Assembly (NCBI GenBank): GCA_965248685.1
Contig: CBDFKC010000003.1
Coordinates: 1,302,001 to 1,366,000 of the forward strand
Length of the DNA: 64,000 bases
Origin: VYFG01 sp965248685
GTDB taxonomy: Bacteria; Pseudomonadota; Gammaproteobacteria; Arenicellales; Poriferihabitantaceae
Direction: 5' to 3'
This document shows positions 43,705-52,951 of this stretch, in pieces; within the stretch, counting starts at the first letter, position 1, and every line of letters begins with the position of its first letter. Both the position numbers and the translations under genes were made by a program. Below the pieces are notes generated by a model. The model searched no databases. It was not told the DNA's origin and saw nothing but the letters and a program-made list of their open reading frames with translations.

Positions 43705-45441
43705 TTAGTCAGTTGTTACCCGTTCGATTTCTTCGAGAGTTGTTACGCCAGCGGCGACCTTATCTAGCCCGGATTGTCGCATGGTCCGAACGCCTTCGTT
43801 TCGAGCCAGTTGATCAATTTCCTGAGTACTACAGTTTGTCATAATCAGGGTTGCCATGGATTCAGACATTGGCATTACTTCGAATATTCCGGTACGTCCA
43901 CGATAACCGCCGGTACATCCGCTACAACCCGTGGCTTCGTATATTTCGAGACTACTTAGTTGGTCCTCAGAGTAACCGGCCCGAAGTAACACTTCGTCAT
44001 TCAAATTCACTGGTTGACGGCAGGATTCACATAATCTTCTAACCAGTCTCTGGGCAACCACCAAGTTGACTGACGACGCAATATTGAAAGGCGCAACGCC
44101 CATATTGACAAGTCTCGTAATAGAGCTTGGCGCGTCGTTAGTATGCAAGGTAGATAACACCAGGTGCCCAGTTTGCGCAGCTTTCACCGCTATTTCCGCG
44201 GTTTCGAGGTCCCGGATCTCACCAATCATCAAAACGTCTGGATCCTGCCGCAAAAATGCTCTCAGCACTTTACTAAATGTTAATCCAATACGCTCGTTAA
44301 CGTTAACCTGATTTATTCCTGTGACATAAATTTCTACAGGATCTTCTACGCTTGAAATATTGCGTGCGGTTATATTCAATACGTGAATTGCAGAATACAG
44401 AGACACGGTTTTTCCACTACCGGTGGGTCCGGTTACCAGAATCATTCCATGGGGCTGACTCGATGCGTCACGATAAAGTTCGAGCTGCTCCGGGGTCATC
44501 CCAATAGTCTCAAACCCGAGGCTCGCCGCTGCCGTATCAAGAATACGAATAACCATTTTTTCGCCAAATAATGTTGGCATGGTACTAATTCGAAAATCGA
44601 TTGACCGATTTCGCGAAAACTGGATTTTCATTCTGCCGTCTTGGGGCATTCGTCGTTCAGCAATATCCAGGCTAGCAAGGATTTTTAAACGTGCAGTTAT
44701 CTTGTGAACCAGGCCCTGAGGTGGGTTAATTGCATCATGCAATACACCGTCAACCCTAAAGCGAATCCTGGTGGTTCTCTCGTAGGGCTCAATATGGATA
44801 TCGGACGCTCCCTTTCTGACTGCATCTTGCAATATTTTATTTACAAATCGAACAATAGGCGTATCAATCTGTAAATCGAGAGCACCGATACCAGCCTCCT
44901 CGACCTCCGCGGCCAAATCGATGTCGTCCAGACCTTCCTCGTTAACGATGTCACTCAAGGACAGGTCTGAATCTTTATCGAGCACTCTATCGAGTACCAC
45001 CCCCAGCTTGCGGGGATCGACCATGATTTGACTAACCGACAGTCCGCTATTGAATTTAACTTCGTCTAATGCGGTGGTGTTGCCCGGATCCCCTACTGCA
45101 ATAAACAGCCGTGTGTCTCGCAGATAGACAGGAAGGATATGGTGCTTTTCGATTAGCTGGGGAGATACGATATCCAGTGGTGAAAGATCAGTATTCAGTG
45201 ATTCGATATCCATAAACGGGATTCCAAAATCGCTGGATATCACTTCACAAGCCTGGACCACCGGGACAGAGTTTTGCTCTATACACTGCAGAAAGAACGA
45301 CCGATTCTCCTGCAAGGCATTATTATTGATTTCATCTGCCGCAGCTTCGGTCAATAGATCAAGAGCGATCATTTTTGATGCGATCCCCGGCAATGGAACC
45401 TTTACCGGTGTTTCATCTGATTTATTTACTTCAGTTGCCAC
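43705..45441 (-). CDS. pilB: Type IV pilus assembly ATPase PilB
   Basis: PilB is the hexameric ATPase that powers pilus extension. The 578-residue protein has an N-terminal MshEN-like domain and the Walker A motif GPTGSGKTVSLYSAI. The Asp box/Walker B region includes LRQDPDVLMIGEIRD and the His box TGHLVLSTLHTNDA. The zinc tetracysteine site is formed by CESC and CSGC. No pilA pilin gene lies upstream; the 377 bases before it hold no gene. Confidence 0.96.
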   Translation of the reverse strand: MATEVNKSDETPVKVPLPGIASKMIALDLLTEAAADEINNNALQENRSFFLQCIEQNSVPVVQACEVISSDFGIPFMDIESLNTDLSPLDIVSPQLIEKHHILPVYLRDTRLFIAVGDPGNTTALDEVKFNSGLSVSQIMVDPRKLGVVLDRVLDKDSDLSLSDIVNEEGLDDIDLAAEVEEAGIGALDLQIDTPIVRFVNKILQDAVRKGASDIHIEPYERTTRIRFRVDGVLHDAINPPQGLVHKITARLKILASLDIAERRMPQDGRMKIQFSRNRSIDFRISTMPTLFGEKMVIRILDTAAASLGFETIGMTPEQLELYRDASSQPHGMILVTGPTGSGKTVSLYSAIHVLNITARNISSVEDPVEIYVTGINQVNVNERIGLTFSKVLRAFLRQDPDVLMIGEIRDLETAEIAVKAAQTGHLVLSTLHTNDAPSSITRLVNMGVAPFNIASSVNLVVAQRLVRRLCESCRQPVNLNDEVLLRAGYSEDQLSSLEIYEATGCSGCTGGYRGRTGIFEVMPMSESMATLIMTNCSTQEIDQLARNEGVRTMRQSGLDKVAAGVTTLEEIERVTTD

Positions 45442-45818
45442 AGATATAGACCTCTGCCGTTCTATGATTATCCATTAAATATTGCCACGAGATTATAGAG
45501 TTTTGTACGATGAACTGAGCCCAGAGGATATACGAAAATTGAAGCGAACACTCGTTAATACACTGCACTGGATTGCGCCTATATTAAAAACCAACTAAAA
45601 TACTTGGTATATAGCGAATTTGCCCCACATTTAACTTGGTTTGATTCTCTAAACCAGAATTACTGACCAATTTCAGATTCAATAGTTATATTATCAATCC
45701 AACTCACAGAGATGGTATTGAGAGAATTAATTAATGGTTTTACGGCAAACTATCGCGCCAGTTCGAGCGGAACGACAATTTTACGAAAAACCCCCATTAA
45801 ACCCCTAAACTTTGCGCT
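45442..45818. other. 377-base divergent intergenic region, pilB to iscR
   Basis: No gene, tRNA or pilin remnant is visible. The region is AT-rich. A small hairpin (TGGTTT 45637-45642 with AAACCA 45651-45656, 8-base loop) is the only clear secondary structure. I looked for a type 1 IscR site in front of the regulator and did not find a convincing one. Both divergent promoters must lie here, but I cannot choose the hexamers. Confidence 0.6.
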
Positions 45819-46298
45819 ATGCGATTAACCACCAAAGGACGTTACGCGGTCACTGCGATGATTGATCTCGCTATGAATCAGTCAGTTGGGCCCGTATCTT
45901 TAAAAAGTATATCAGATAATCAGGGTATATCGTTGTCTTACCTCGAACAATTGTTCTCTAAAATGAAACGTAGTGAATTGGTCGTAGGAGCCCGTGGACC
46001 TGGTGGCGGGTATGTCCTGAGCAGAGATATCGATAGCATAAGTGTTGCTGACATTATTTTAGCGGTTGACGAGCCCCTGGATGTTACAGAATGTGAGGGG
46101 GCTGAAAACTGTAATAATGGCAGGCGTTGCTTGGCCCATGATTTATGGTCTGAATTGAGCGACCAACTACATTCATTTTTATCCCAGATCTATTTGGGAG
46201 AACTAACCCGGCGAAGCGATCCTGATGGAGGGGGCGCGAATGGTTCCGTAGCCCCGATATCCCGTCATGGAAGCCACCGTGTCGCCATTCCAGAATAG
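45819..46298 (+). CDS. iscR: Rrf2-family Fe-S regulator, IscR-type
   Basis: This 159-residue Rrf2 protein has an N-terminal winged HTH that starts MRLTTKGRYAVTAMIDLA. The three cluster cysteines in CEGAENCNNGRRC have the CX5CX5C spacing of E. coli IscR, followed by LAHDLW with the His that completes the 2Fe-2S site. It therefore probably senses Fe-S cluster status and controls the suf genes starting 27 bases downstream. An IscR-type regulator heading a suf operon without isc genes is known in other proteobacteria. Confidence 0.92.
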   Translation: MRLTTKGRYAVTAMIDLAMNQSVGPVSLKSISDNQGISLSYLEQLFSKMKRSELVVGARGPGGGYVLSRDIDSISVADIILAVDEPLDVTECEGAENCNNGRRCLAHDLWSELSDQLHSFLSQIYLGELTRRSDPDGGGANGSVAPISRHGSHRVAIPE

Positions 46299-46325
46299 TG
46301 CGTTAAAGCTTGTTTATAACTATAT

Positions 46326-47777
46326 ATGTCAAATACAGAAAGAGATCTTGCGCCGCTTCTGAAGCGTGATTACAAAGAAGGATTTATCACCGATATTGAT
46401 TCCGAAACCCTGCCTCCCGGGTTGGATGAAGACGTTATTCGGATTATCTCGAAAAAGAAGAATGAACCCGATTGGATGCTTGAGTGGCGCCTGGAGTCAT
46501 TCAGGCGCTGGGTCGAAATGAAACCGCCTAAATGGGCTCATCTGCATCATCCACCCATTGATTTTCAGGAAATTAGTTATTTTTCTGCACCGAAACAGAA
46601 ACCGGTGCTGGAGAGTCTCGACGAAGTCGATCCAAAGATACTTGAAACCTATGCCAAACTAGGAATTCCAATCGACGAGCAGAAGATGCTGGCGGGTGTA
46701 AAGGTGGCGGTAGATGCGGTATTTGACAGTGTTTCTGTGGCCACTACTTTCAAGGAGACCTTGCTCGAGGCTGGCGTTATTTTTTGCCCAATTTCAGAGG
46801 CCCTACAAGATTATCCTGAGCTCGTTAAAAAGTACCTTGGCAGCGTAGTTCCGAGCACCGACAACTACTATGCGGCATTAAACTCTGCAGTTTTTAGCGA
46901 TGGTTCATTTGTTTTTGTCCCAAAAGGTGTTCGTTGCCCGATGGAATTGTCGACCTATTTTCGAATCAATGAAATGAATACGGGACAGTTCGAAAGAACC
47001 TTGATCGTTGCCGAGGATGATAGCTATGTGAGTTATCTTGAAGGTTGCACCGCGCCGATGCGGGACGAGAATCAATTACATGCTGCGGTTGTCGAACTGG
47101 TTGCGATGAAAGGTGCAGAGATCAAATATTCGACCGTTCAAAATTGGTATCCAGGAGACGAAGATGGCAAAGGTGGTATCTATAACTTTGTGACTAAACG
47201 TGGTGTCTGCCGGGGACAAGGGGCAAAAATCTCCTGGACCCAGGTCGAAACCGGCTCCGCTATTACTTGGAAATACCCAAGCGTTATATTGCAAGGGGAC
47301 GATTCAATTGGTGAGTTCTATTCCGTTGCGCTGACCAATAATTACCAACAGGCTGATACTGGAACTAAAATGATCCATATTGGCAAGAATTCCAGAAGTA
47401 CAATTATTTCCAAAGGGATTTCTGCTGGGAAAGGACAAAACTCTTACCGTGGATTGGTTAAAATTCTTAAGAGTGCTGAAAACTCACGTAACTATTCTCA
47501 GTGTGATTCATTGTTGATGGGAGATAAATGCGGCGCCCATACGTTCCCCTATATGGAAGTAAAAAACCCGAGTGCGGTGGTTGAGCACGAAGCAACTACC
47601 TCACGTATCGGAGAAGATCAGTTATTTTATTGCCGCCAACGGGGGCTGTCCGAAGAAGACGCAGTTTCCATGATAGTTAATGGGTTTTGCAAAGAGGTTT
47701 TTAAGGAATTACCCATGGAGTTCGCCGTTGAAGCACAGAAACTGCTGGGTATCAGCCTCGAAGGATCGGTCGGTTAA
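46326..47777 (+). CDS. sufB: Fe-S cluster scaffold subunit SufB
   Basis: SufB is the core subunit of the SufBC2D scaffold on which Fe-S clusters are assembled. The 483-residue protein has EPDWMLEWRLESFRRW near the start, PKGVRCPMELSTYFRIN, EGCTAPMRDENQLHAAVVEL and a late TTSRIGEDQLFYCRQRG, all typical. It begins 27 bases behind iscR and ends 81 bases before sufC. Confidence 0.98.
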   Translation: MSNTERDLAPLLKRDYKEGFITDIDSETLPPGLDEDVIRIISKKKNEPDWMLEWRLESFRRWVEMKPPKWAHLHHPPIDFQEISYFSAPKQKPVLESLDEVDPKILETYAKLGIPIDEQKMLAGVKVAVDAVFDSVSVATTFKETLLEAGVIFCPISEALQDYPELVKKYLGSVVPSTDNYYAALNSAVFSDGSFVFVPKGVRCPMELSTYFRINEMNTGQFERTLIVAEDDSYVSYLEGCTAPMRDENQLHAAVVELVAMKGAEIKYSTVQNWYPGDEDGKGGIYNFVTKRGVCRGQGAKISWTQVETGSAITWKYPSVILQGDDSIGEFYSVALTNNYQQADTGTKMIHIGKNSRSTIISKGISAGKGQNSYRGLVKILKSAENSRNYSQCDSLLMGDKCGAHTFPYMEVKNPSAVVEHEATTSRIGEDQLFYCRQRGLSEEDAVSMIVNGFCKEVFKELPMEFAVEAQKLLGISLEGSVG

Positions 47778-47858
47778 GTTGAATGGCGATACCGGCCTGG
47801 ATTATCTGCCACCTACCCAAAATTTAAATTCTTACTTTCGCTTTTACTTTAATTAAAG

Positions 47859-48611
47859 ATGTTATCCATAAAAAACTTACACGCCAGCATTAATGGCAAA
47901 TCGATCTTGAACGGAATCAACCTTGAGATTATACCGGGTGAAGTACATGCAATTATGGGTCCAAACGGATCCGGTAAGAGTACCCTGGCAAGCGTCCTCG
48001 CAGGACGCGATGATTACGAGGTGACCCAGGGAACTGTAGAGTATAGAGCGATGGATTTGCTGGATATGGATCCTGAGATTCGGGCCCGGGAGGGATTTTT
48101 CCTGGCCTTTCAGTACCCCGTGGAAATTCCAGGTGTAACCAATATGTACCTGCTCAAAGCGGCGATCAATTCTGTTCGCAAGCATCGCGGGCTCGACGAA
48201 CTGGACGCTATGGATTTCCTAAAATTAATTAAGGAAAAAGCTGCCATGGTAGAAATGAAGCAGGAGTTTCTGTATCGCTCGGTCAATGAAGGGTTTTCTG
48301 GTGGCGAAAAGAAGCGCAATGAAATACTCCAAATGGCGCTGCTGGAACCCTATTTAAGTGTGCTGGACGAGACTGATTCAGGATTAGATATAGATGCCCT
48401 GAAAATAGTCGCGAAAGGGGTCAATTTGCTTAGAAGCAGTGACCGATCTATCGTCCTGGTTACGCATTATCAACGGTTGCTTGACTATATTGTTCCGGAT
48501 TTTGTCCATGTGCTGGCCGGCGGTAAAATCATTCAGTCTGGCGGTAAGGAACTCGCCCTGACTCTTGAAGAAAAGGGATATGGATGGATTGAAGGTCAAG
48601 CAGCAGCCTGA
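47859..48611 (+). CDS. sufC: Fe-S assembly ATPase SufC
   Basis: SufC is the ABC-type ATPase of the SufBCD complex. The 250-residue protein has Walker A GPNGSGKSTLA, the signature FSGGEKKRNEI and Walker B SVLDETDSGLDIDA. GEKKRNEILQM and DETDSGLDIDALK distinguish SufC from transport ABC proteins. It is cytoplasmic and lies 20 bases before sufD. Confidence 0.98.
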   Translation: MLSIKNLHASINGKSILNGINLEIIPGEVHAIMGPNGSGKSTLASVLAGRDDYEVTQGTVEYRAMDLLDMDPEIRAREGFFLAFQYPVEIPGVTNMYLLKAAINSVRKHRGLDELDAMDFLKLIKEKAAMVEMKQEFLYRSVNEGFSGGEKKRNEILQMALLEPYLSVLDETDSGLDIDALKIVAKGVNLLRSSDRSIVLVTHYQRLLDYIVPDFVHVLAGGKIIQSGGKELALTLEEKGYGWIEGQAAA

Positions 48612-48631
48612 CGCTTAATAGAAATTGACCT

Positions 48632-49942
48632 ATGAATGAAATAATTGATCATTACGTGGATCAGCATACCGCGGCCTCACCTACATTTCCTGGAAGTGGG
48701 TTGTCCTGGCTCGATAGTCAGCGAAAATCGGGTATTTCCCAATTTAAACAAGTCGGGTTTCCTGGGCAGCGGGATGAAGACTGGCGCTATACACCGCTGC
48801 GTTCGGTAACCAGTAAGCTGTTTCAGATTAAATTTGATGAGCAGTTGGCGCAGACTAATCTGGATAGCTATTTGATTCCAGGACTGGACTGTCATCGATT
48901 GGTATTTATCGATGGACAATACGCTGCCGAACATTCAGACGTATCTGGCCTAACAACTGGTGTGGTAGTGGATTCATTTGAACAGCTATTACGAAAATCG
49001 CCGGATGCAATTGCCGATACCTCTAAAGGAGATATGTCAGCTGCGCATGGTTTCGCCGCACTAAATATCGCGTTTTCCCAGGATGGCTATCTTGTCCAGA
49101 TTCCTGATAACGCAAAGCTTGATAAACCCGTTGAAATCATTTTTATTGCCGAAGGCGATGAGCTTGCCACCCAGCCGCGCAATATTATTCGTTTGGGAAA
49201 ACATGCCGAGGTCCAGATAATCGAGCGTTATGTTGGCGTGACCCAGGGGGCTTCCCTGGTTAATAACACCACTCAGATATCACTGGATCAAGGTGCAAGG
49301 CTGGATTATTACCTGGTGCAATTGCAACAGGGTAGCGCTTATCAGGTTAGTACGATCGAGGCAGAATTGGCCAGGGACAGCAACATTGCAAGTCGTACGA
49401 TTACCCTTGGCGGTGAGCTGGTGCGGAACAACCTGACGGTCAATCTGGATCAGCCTGGCGCCCATTGCGACATGTTCGGCCTGTACAATATTTCCGGCAA
49501 ACAACATGTAGACAATCATACTAATGTAATTCACGGAGCGGCTCACTGTACCAGTCGAGAAATATACAAAGGTGTTCTTGATCAACGATCCCGGGCAGTT
49601 TTTCACGGACGGATTAAAGTGGAGCAGGATGCGCAAAAAACAGACGCAACCCAGTCCAACGACAATATACTGTTGTCGGCAAATGCCGAAATCGATACCA
49701 AACCACAGTTAGAAATTTATGCGGATGACGTGAAGTGCGCCCATGGCGCCACGGTCGGTCAGCTTGACCAGAACGCTCTTTTTTATTTGCGTTCAAGAGG
49801 TATTGAGTTACAGCAAGCCAGAATGTTATTGACCCGGGCATTTGCCCAAGACGTGTTGGGTGAGATTGCGATAGAACCATTGCGTGACTATTGTGAGTCC
49901 ATCATCGCCAGGCGACTCAATATTGGTGATGGTCAAAAATGA
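48632..49942 (+). CDS. sufD: Fe-S cluster assembly protein SufD
   Basis: SufD pairs with SufB in the scaffold and is needed for iron entry. The 436-residue protein has an N-terminal helical part with SWLDSQRKSG and DEDWRYTPL. The beta-helix domain ends in HGATVGQLDQNALFYLRSRGI, where the His is conserved. The end overlaps sufT by 4 bases. In most gammaproteobacterial suf operons sufS would come next, but it is missing here. Confidence 0.97.
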   Translation: MNEIIDHYVDQHTAASPTFPGSGLSWLDSQRKSGISQFKQVGFPGQRDEDWRYTPLRSVTSKLFQIKFDEQLAQTNLDSYLIPGLDCHRLVFIDGQYAAEHSDVSGLTTGVVVDSFEQLLRKSPDAIADTSKGDMSAAHGFAALNIAFSQDGYLVQIPDNAKLDKPVEIIFIAEGDELATQPRNIIRLGKHAEVQIIERYVGVTQGASLVNNTTQISLDQGARLDYYLVQLQQGSAYQVSTIEAELARDSNIASRTITLGGELVRNNLTVNLDQPGAHCDMFGLYNISGKQHVDNHTNVIHGAAHCTSREIYKGVLDQRSRAVFHGRIKVEQDAQKTDATQSNDNILLSANAEIDTKPQLEIYADDVKCAHGATVGQLDQNALFYLRSRGIELQQARMLLTRAFAQDVLGEIAIEPLRDYCESIIARRLNIGDGQK

Positions 49943-50391
49943 GTGACAAACCAAATAGCACTCGGGTAGATTTCCAGCCGGAGGTTGTTTCGCCCCATGA
50001 TCAGCTGGTTCAGCAAATGGGATTGAACAATGAGCCGCTACCGTCAGTTGCAGAGACAGCGGAAGAGACTACCTCAGACGGCCCGAGCGAACAGCAGCTA
50101 CTTGACCGGGTGGAAGCTGCGCTTAGAACCATTTACGATCCCGAAATACCGGTTAATATCTATGATTTAGGCTTGATATATCGAGTCGAAATAAAAGGTC
50201 GCTTTGCTGAGGTAGATATGACATTAACCGCGCCGGGTTGTCCTGTGGCACAGACATTTCCCGGAGTGGTCGAGGGCACGGTAAAACTGGTGCCTGGTAT
50301 CGATGATGCCATCGTGGAATTGGTCTGGGATCCGCCCTGGCGCCAGGAAATGATCAGCGAAGCCGCCCGGCTCGAGCTAGGATTGCTTTAG
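49939..50391 (+). CDS. sufT: SufT/MIP18-family Fe-S assembly protein
   Basis: The 150-residue protein has a variable N-terminal part (1-55) and a DUF59 domain (about 56-145) with TIYDPEIPVNIYDLGLIY, MTLTAPGCPVA and ELVWDPPW. The single Cys in APGCPVA is the functional residue of the family, which helps mature or deliver Fe-S clusters. The overlap with sufD supports co-translation with the suf genes. The exact role is not settled in the family. Confidence 0.9.
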   Translation: MSDKPNSTRVDFQPEVVSPHDQLVQQMGLNNEPLPSVAETAEETTSDGPSEQQLLDRVEAALRTIYDPEIPVNIYDLGLIYRVEIKGRFAEVDMTLTAPGCPVAQTFPGVVEGTVKLVPGIDDAIVELVWDPPWRQEMISEAARLELGLL

Positions 50392-50506
50392 GAAACAAAG
50401 CCCCTGTTTTAATCTGAAACTCCCAAGACCTGATTCCTGCGGTAGTTGTTTTAGTTCATCGCCGGTAGTTAACTTTAAAACAAATAAATCACTAAACAAA
50501 TACGAA

Positions 50507-50827
50507 ATGAGTGACTGGATTAATGTAGTGACCGTAGATGACTTGAAACCAGGTGATCACACGGTGGTAGAGGTGGAAGGTGCCGAGATCGTGCTGTTTA
50601 ATCTTGACGGCGAGTTTTACGCCATCGAAGATATATGCACCCACGACGGTAGCGAAATTTCAAGTGGTTGTGTGGTGGACGGTAGTATCGAATGTCCACG
50701 TCATGGTGCAAGATTTGATATTAAAACTGGAGAGGTTACCGCACCACCCGCCTATGAACCGATAGAAACCTTTCCGGTTCAAGTCGTCGATGGCATAGTA
50801 CAGCTGCGAGACCATCGTTGGGACTAA
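50507..50827 (+). CDS. Rieske-type ferredoxin
   Basis: A 106-residue soluble Rieske 2Fe-2S protein with CTHDGSEISSG and CPRHGARFD, which give the CxH and CxxH ligands. It matches the ferredoxin subunits of non-haem iron oxygenases, and genes of this kind often end suf operons. It may accept or carry electrons for cluster assembly, but that is inference. It begins 115 bases after sufT, and its stop codon is followed after one base by the palindromic element. Confidence 0.92.
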   Translation: MSDWINVVTVDDLKPGDHTVVEVEGAEIVLFNLDGEFYAIEDICTHDGSEISSGCVVDGSIECPRHGARFDIKTGEVTAPPAYEPIETFPVQVVDGIVQLRDHRWD

Positions 50828-50828
50828 T

Positions 50829-50996
50829 CTAGGGAACCCCTGATCAAAACATGAACGAGCATCTTGAGTCCAAAATAATTAATCTCTGCGTTGGAAAACT
50901 TGGCAATAGCCCTGCTATTACCTGCGCTTCCCGCCTTGATCTAAATTATTTTGGATCTCAATCTGGTTCGCCCAGTTTTAATCAGAGGTTCCCTAG
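50829..50996. mobile_element. 168-bp palindromic MITE-like element
   Basis: The ends are CTAGGGAACCCCTGAT (50829-50844) and ATCAGAGGTTCCCTAG (50981-50996), inverted repeats with one mismatch. The similarity continues inwards: CCAAAATAATT (50870-50880) pairs with AATTATTTTGG (50944-50954), and the exact centre is a 6-bp stem AATAGC/GCTATT (50905-50919) with a CCT loop. The whole element can thus fold as one long hairpin. CTAG at both ends fits a YTAR target duplication of the IS5 group, with GGGAACC as the start of the terminal repeat. It encodes no transposase, so it is probably mobilised in trans or is a relic. Confidence 0.75.
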
Positions 50997-51042
50997 TGTA
51001 TTCAGTCCTGTTAGAGCCTATCGGAGCTTGTTCGACGAATCA

Positions 51043-51492
51043 CTATTTAAAAATAGTGTAGCCTGGCCCTTTGCGGGTCGCCAGGTCAATGACAATTTCT
51101 TTGCCACCAAATCCGTCGACGATATCGTGGGCACGTACGGTTATTGTGGCTATTTCGGGGGGAATTTGAACGCCACTTTGGCTCCGGGTAAACGGTTGTT
51201 CTTGCTCATGGGGATGAAACAAAACTCGGGTAAATTGATCCGAGTTGTTTGTTTTCAAAACCTCGTTTTGATCTGTCACCAGATCCCAGCCGTTGCAATA
51301 GTCTTCCCACCCGGTATCGGGATGCGCCACAGTGACGTGAAAAGTCCAACCGCTACTACCTCGGTATTGAGCCCTGACTTCCAACACGTCAGCGTCTGGC
51401 TGCCCTGCGAACGCGCGCAAGGTAACGGTTTGAACCAGCAGCAACATAATGGCCACTGCGAAAAACAATTTTTTTAACCTAAATTTAGACAT
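51043..51492 (-). CDS. Exported small hypothetical protein
   Basis: Not recognised. The 149-residue protein has a clear signal peptide (about 1-29, basic start, long hydrophobic core, RAFAG cut site). The mature part is rich in beta strands, with GWTFHVTVAHPDTGWEDYC and a motif HPHEQEQPFTRS. It has a single cysteine after the signal peptide and is not a lipoprotein. The signal peptide and an AGGA ribosome binding site before the ATG favour this frame over the overlapping plus-strand frame. It is probably periplasmic. Confidence 0.75.
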   Translation of the reverse strand: MSKFRLKKLFFAVAIMLLLVQTVTLRAFAGQPDADVLEVRAQYRGSSGWTFHVTVAHPDTGWEDYCNGWDLVTDQNEVLKTNNSDQFTRVLFHPHEQEQPFTRSQSGVQIPPEIATITVRAHDIVDGFGGKEIVIDLATRKGPGYTIFK

Positions 51493-51500
51493 TTCCTGAG

Positions 51501-51566
51501 CAGGACACTACACTGAAAGCATCCATGGGATAATCGGTGAATAATTATCCCATGGATATAGTCCTG
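51501..51566. repeat. Perfect 14-bp inverted repeat before murA
   Basis: ATCCATGGGATAAT (51521-51534) and ATTATCCCATGGAT (51544-51557) are perfect inverted copies around a 9-base loop. An outer CAGGAC (51501-51506) and GTCCTG (51561-51566) extend the symmetry. There is no T tract, so it is not a clear terminator. It lies between the divergent promoters of the exported protein and murA and could be an operator or mRNA hairpin. Confidence 0.6.
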
Positions 51567-51622
51567 ACGGTTGATTGAGTTAGAATCGCGCTGAACAAAA
51601 ATATATGTCAAAGTGTCATTGA

Positions 51623-52912
51623 ATGGATAAACTTATTGCAACTGGTTGTGGCCCCCTAAGAGGGAAAGTGCGTATTTCAGGAGCAAAAAATGCCGCACTT
51701 CCCCTCATGATTTCTTCCCTGTTGACCGAAGAAACACTGAGAATCAGTAATATCCCGCATTTGCATGATATTACGACCACCATGGAATTGCTCGGCCAGC
51801 TTGGGGTTAAGCTCCAGGTGGATGAAAAACTCGCAATTGAGGCAGATGCTTCTGAAGTAGATCGGGTAACGGCGCCTTATGAGCTGGTAAAAACCATGCG
51901 TGCGTCAATTTTGGTGTTGGGTCCCCTGACAGCACGGTTTGGACGGGCCGAAGTGTCTTTGCCGGGTGGCTGCGCCATTGGTTCTCGCCCGGTAAATCTG
52001 CATATAAAGGGATTGGAGGCAATGGGAGCTGAGATTAAAATAGAAAATGGGTATATCAAAGCAAATACTCATGGTCATCGACTGAAGGGTGCGAGGATAT
52101 TTATGGACTTGATCTCAGTGACTGGTACAGAAAACTTGATGATGGCAGCCACTTTGGCCGATGGCACAACCATCATTGAAAACTCTGCGCGGGAGCCCGA
52201 AGTAATTGATTTAGCAGTTTGTCTCAACGCCATGGGTGCCAATATCAGTGGCGCCGGTACCGATGAAATAGTAGTCGAGGGGGTTGAGAAATTGGGTGGT
52301 GCCGATCACCGGGTCATACCCGACCGCATTGAAGCGGGGACGTTCTTAGTTGCCGCGGCGATTTCAGGAGGAGAAATTCGCCTGGTAGACGTTATTCCCA
52401 GGCAGATTGAGTCGGTGCTCGATAAATTAAGAGAATCAGGTTGTACAATTGAGACCGGAGATGACTGGATCAACCTGAAGGCGCCAGAAGGAAAACTAAA
52501 ATCAGTCAGTATTCGAACTGCGCCGTATCCAGCCTTTCCTACTGATATGCAGGCCCAGTTTGTATTGCTCAATACCATTGCCAAAGGCACCTCTACGGTG
52601 GTTGAAACGGTGTTTGAAAATCGATTTATGCATGTACATGAATTACAGAGAATGGGTGCTGATATAGAACTTGACGGCAATACTGCGGTGATAAAAGGAG
52701 TTAAAAAACTGCATGCGGCACCGGTCATGGCCACCGATCTCCGGGCCTCGGCCTGCCTGGTGTTAGCGGGCTTGATCGCCCAGGGAGAAACCATTATTGA
52801 TCGTATCTACCATATCGATCGAGGATACGATTGTATCGAAGAAAAACTTGCCCAGATGGGAGCAACCATTCGCCGGGTACCCGGTCACTATCACGAATCA
52901 CGAACTACATAA
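51623..52912 (+). CDS. murA: UDP-GlcNAc 1-carboxyvinyltransferase MurA
   Basis: MurA transfers enolpyruvate from PEP to UDP-GlcNAc, the first committed step of peptidoglycan synthesis. The 429-residue protein has SGAKNAALP near residue 20 and the catalytic Cys in LPGGCAIGSRPVNLH, so it should be sensitive to fosfomycin as family members with Cys are. DMQAQF and DLRASACLVLAGL are also present. In many relatives hisG follows, but here hisD comes next after 39 bases. Confidence 0.98.
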   Translation: MDKLIATGCGPLRGKVRISGAKNAALPLMISSLLTEETLRISNIPHLHDITTTMELLGQLGVKLQVDEKLAIEADASEVDRVTAPYELVKTMRASILVLGPLTARFGRAEVSLPGGCAIGSRPVNLHIKGLEAMGAEIKIENGYIKANTHGHRLKGARIFMDLISVTGTENLMMAATLADGTTIIENSAREPEVIDLAVCLNAMGANISGAGTDEIVVEGVEKLGGADHRVIPDRIEAGTFLVAAAISGGEIRLVDVIPRQIESVLDKLRESGCTIETGDDWINLKAPEGKLKSVSIRTAPYPAFPTDMQAQFVLLNTIAKGTSTVVETVFENRFMHVHELQRMGADIELDGNTAVIKGVKKLHAAPVMATDLRASACLVLAGLIAQGETIIDRIYHIDRGYDCIEEKLAQMGATIRRVPGHYHESRTT

Positions 52913-52951
52913 ATCGGTTTTTCTCTTCCGGATATCCTATGATTTGGAAAT

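Noticed and set aside
50851..51477. 208-residue plus-strand frame
   Set aside because: It starts inside the palindromic element and runs antisense to the exported small protein, which has a signal peptide and ribosome binding site. The plus-strand translation has no protein-like pattern.
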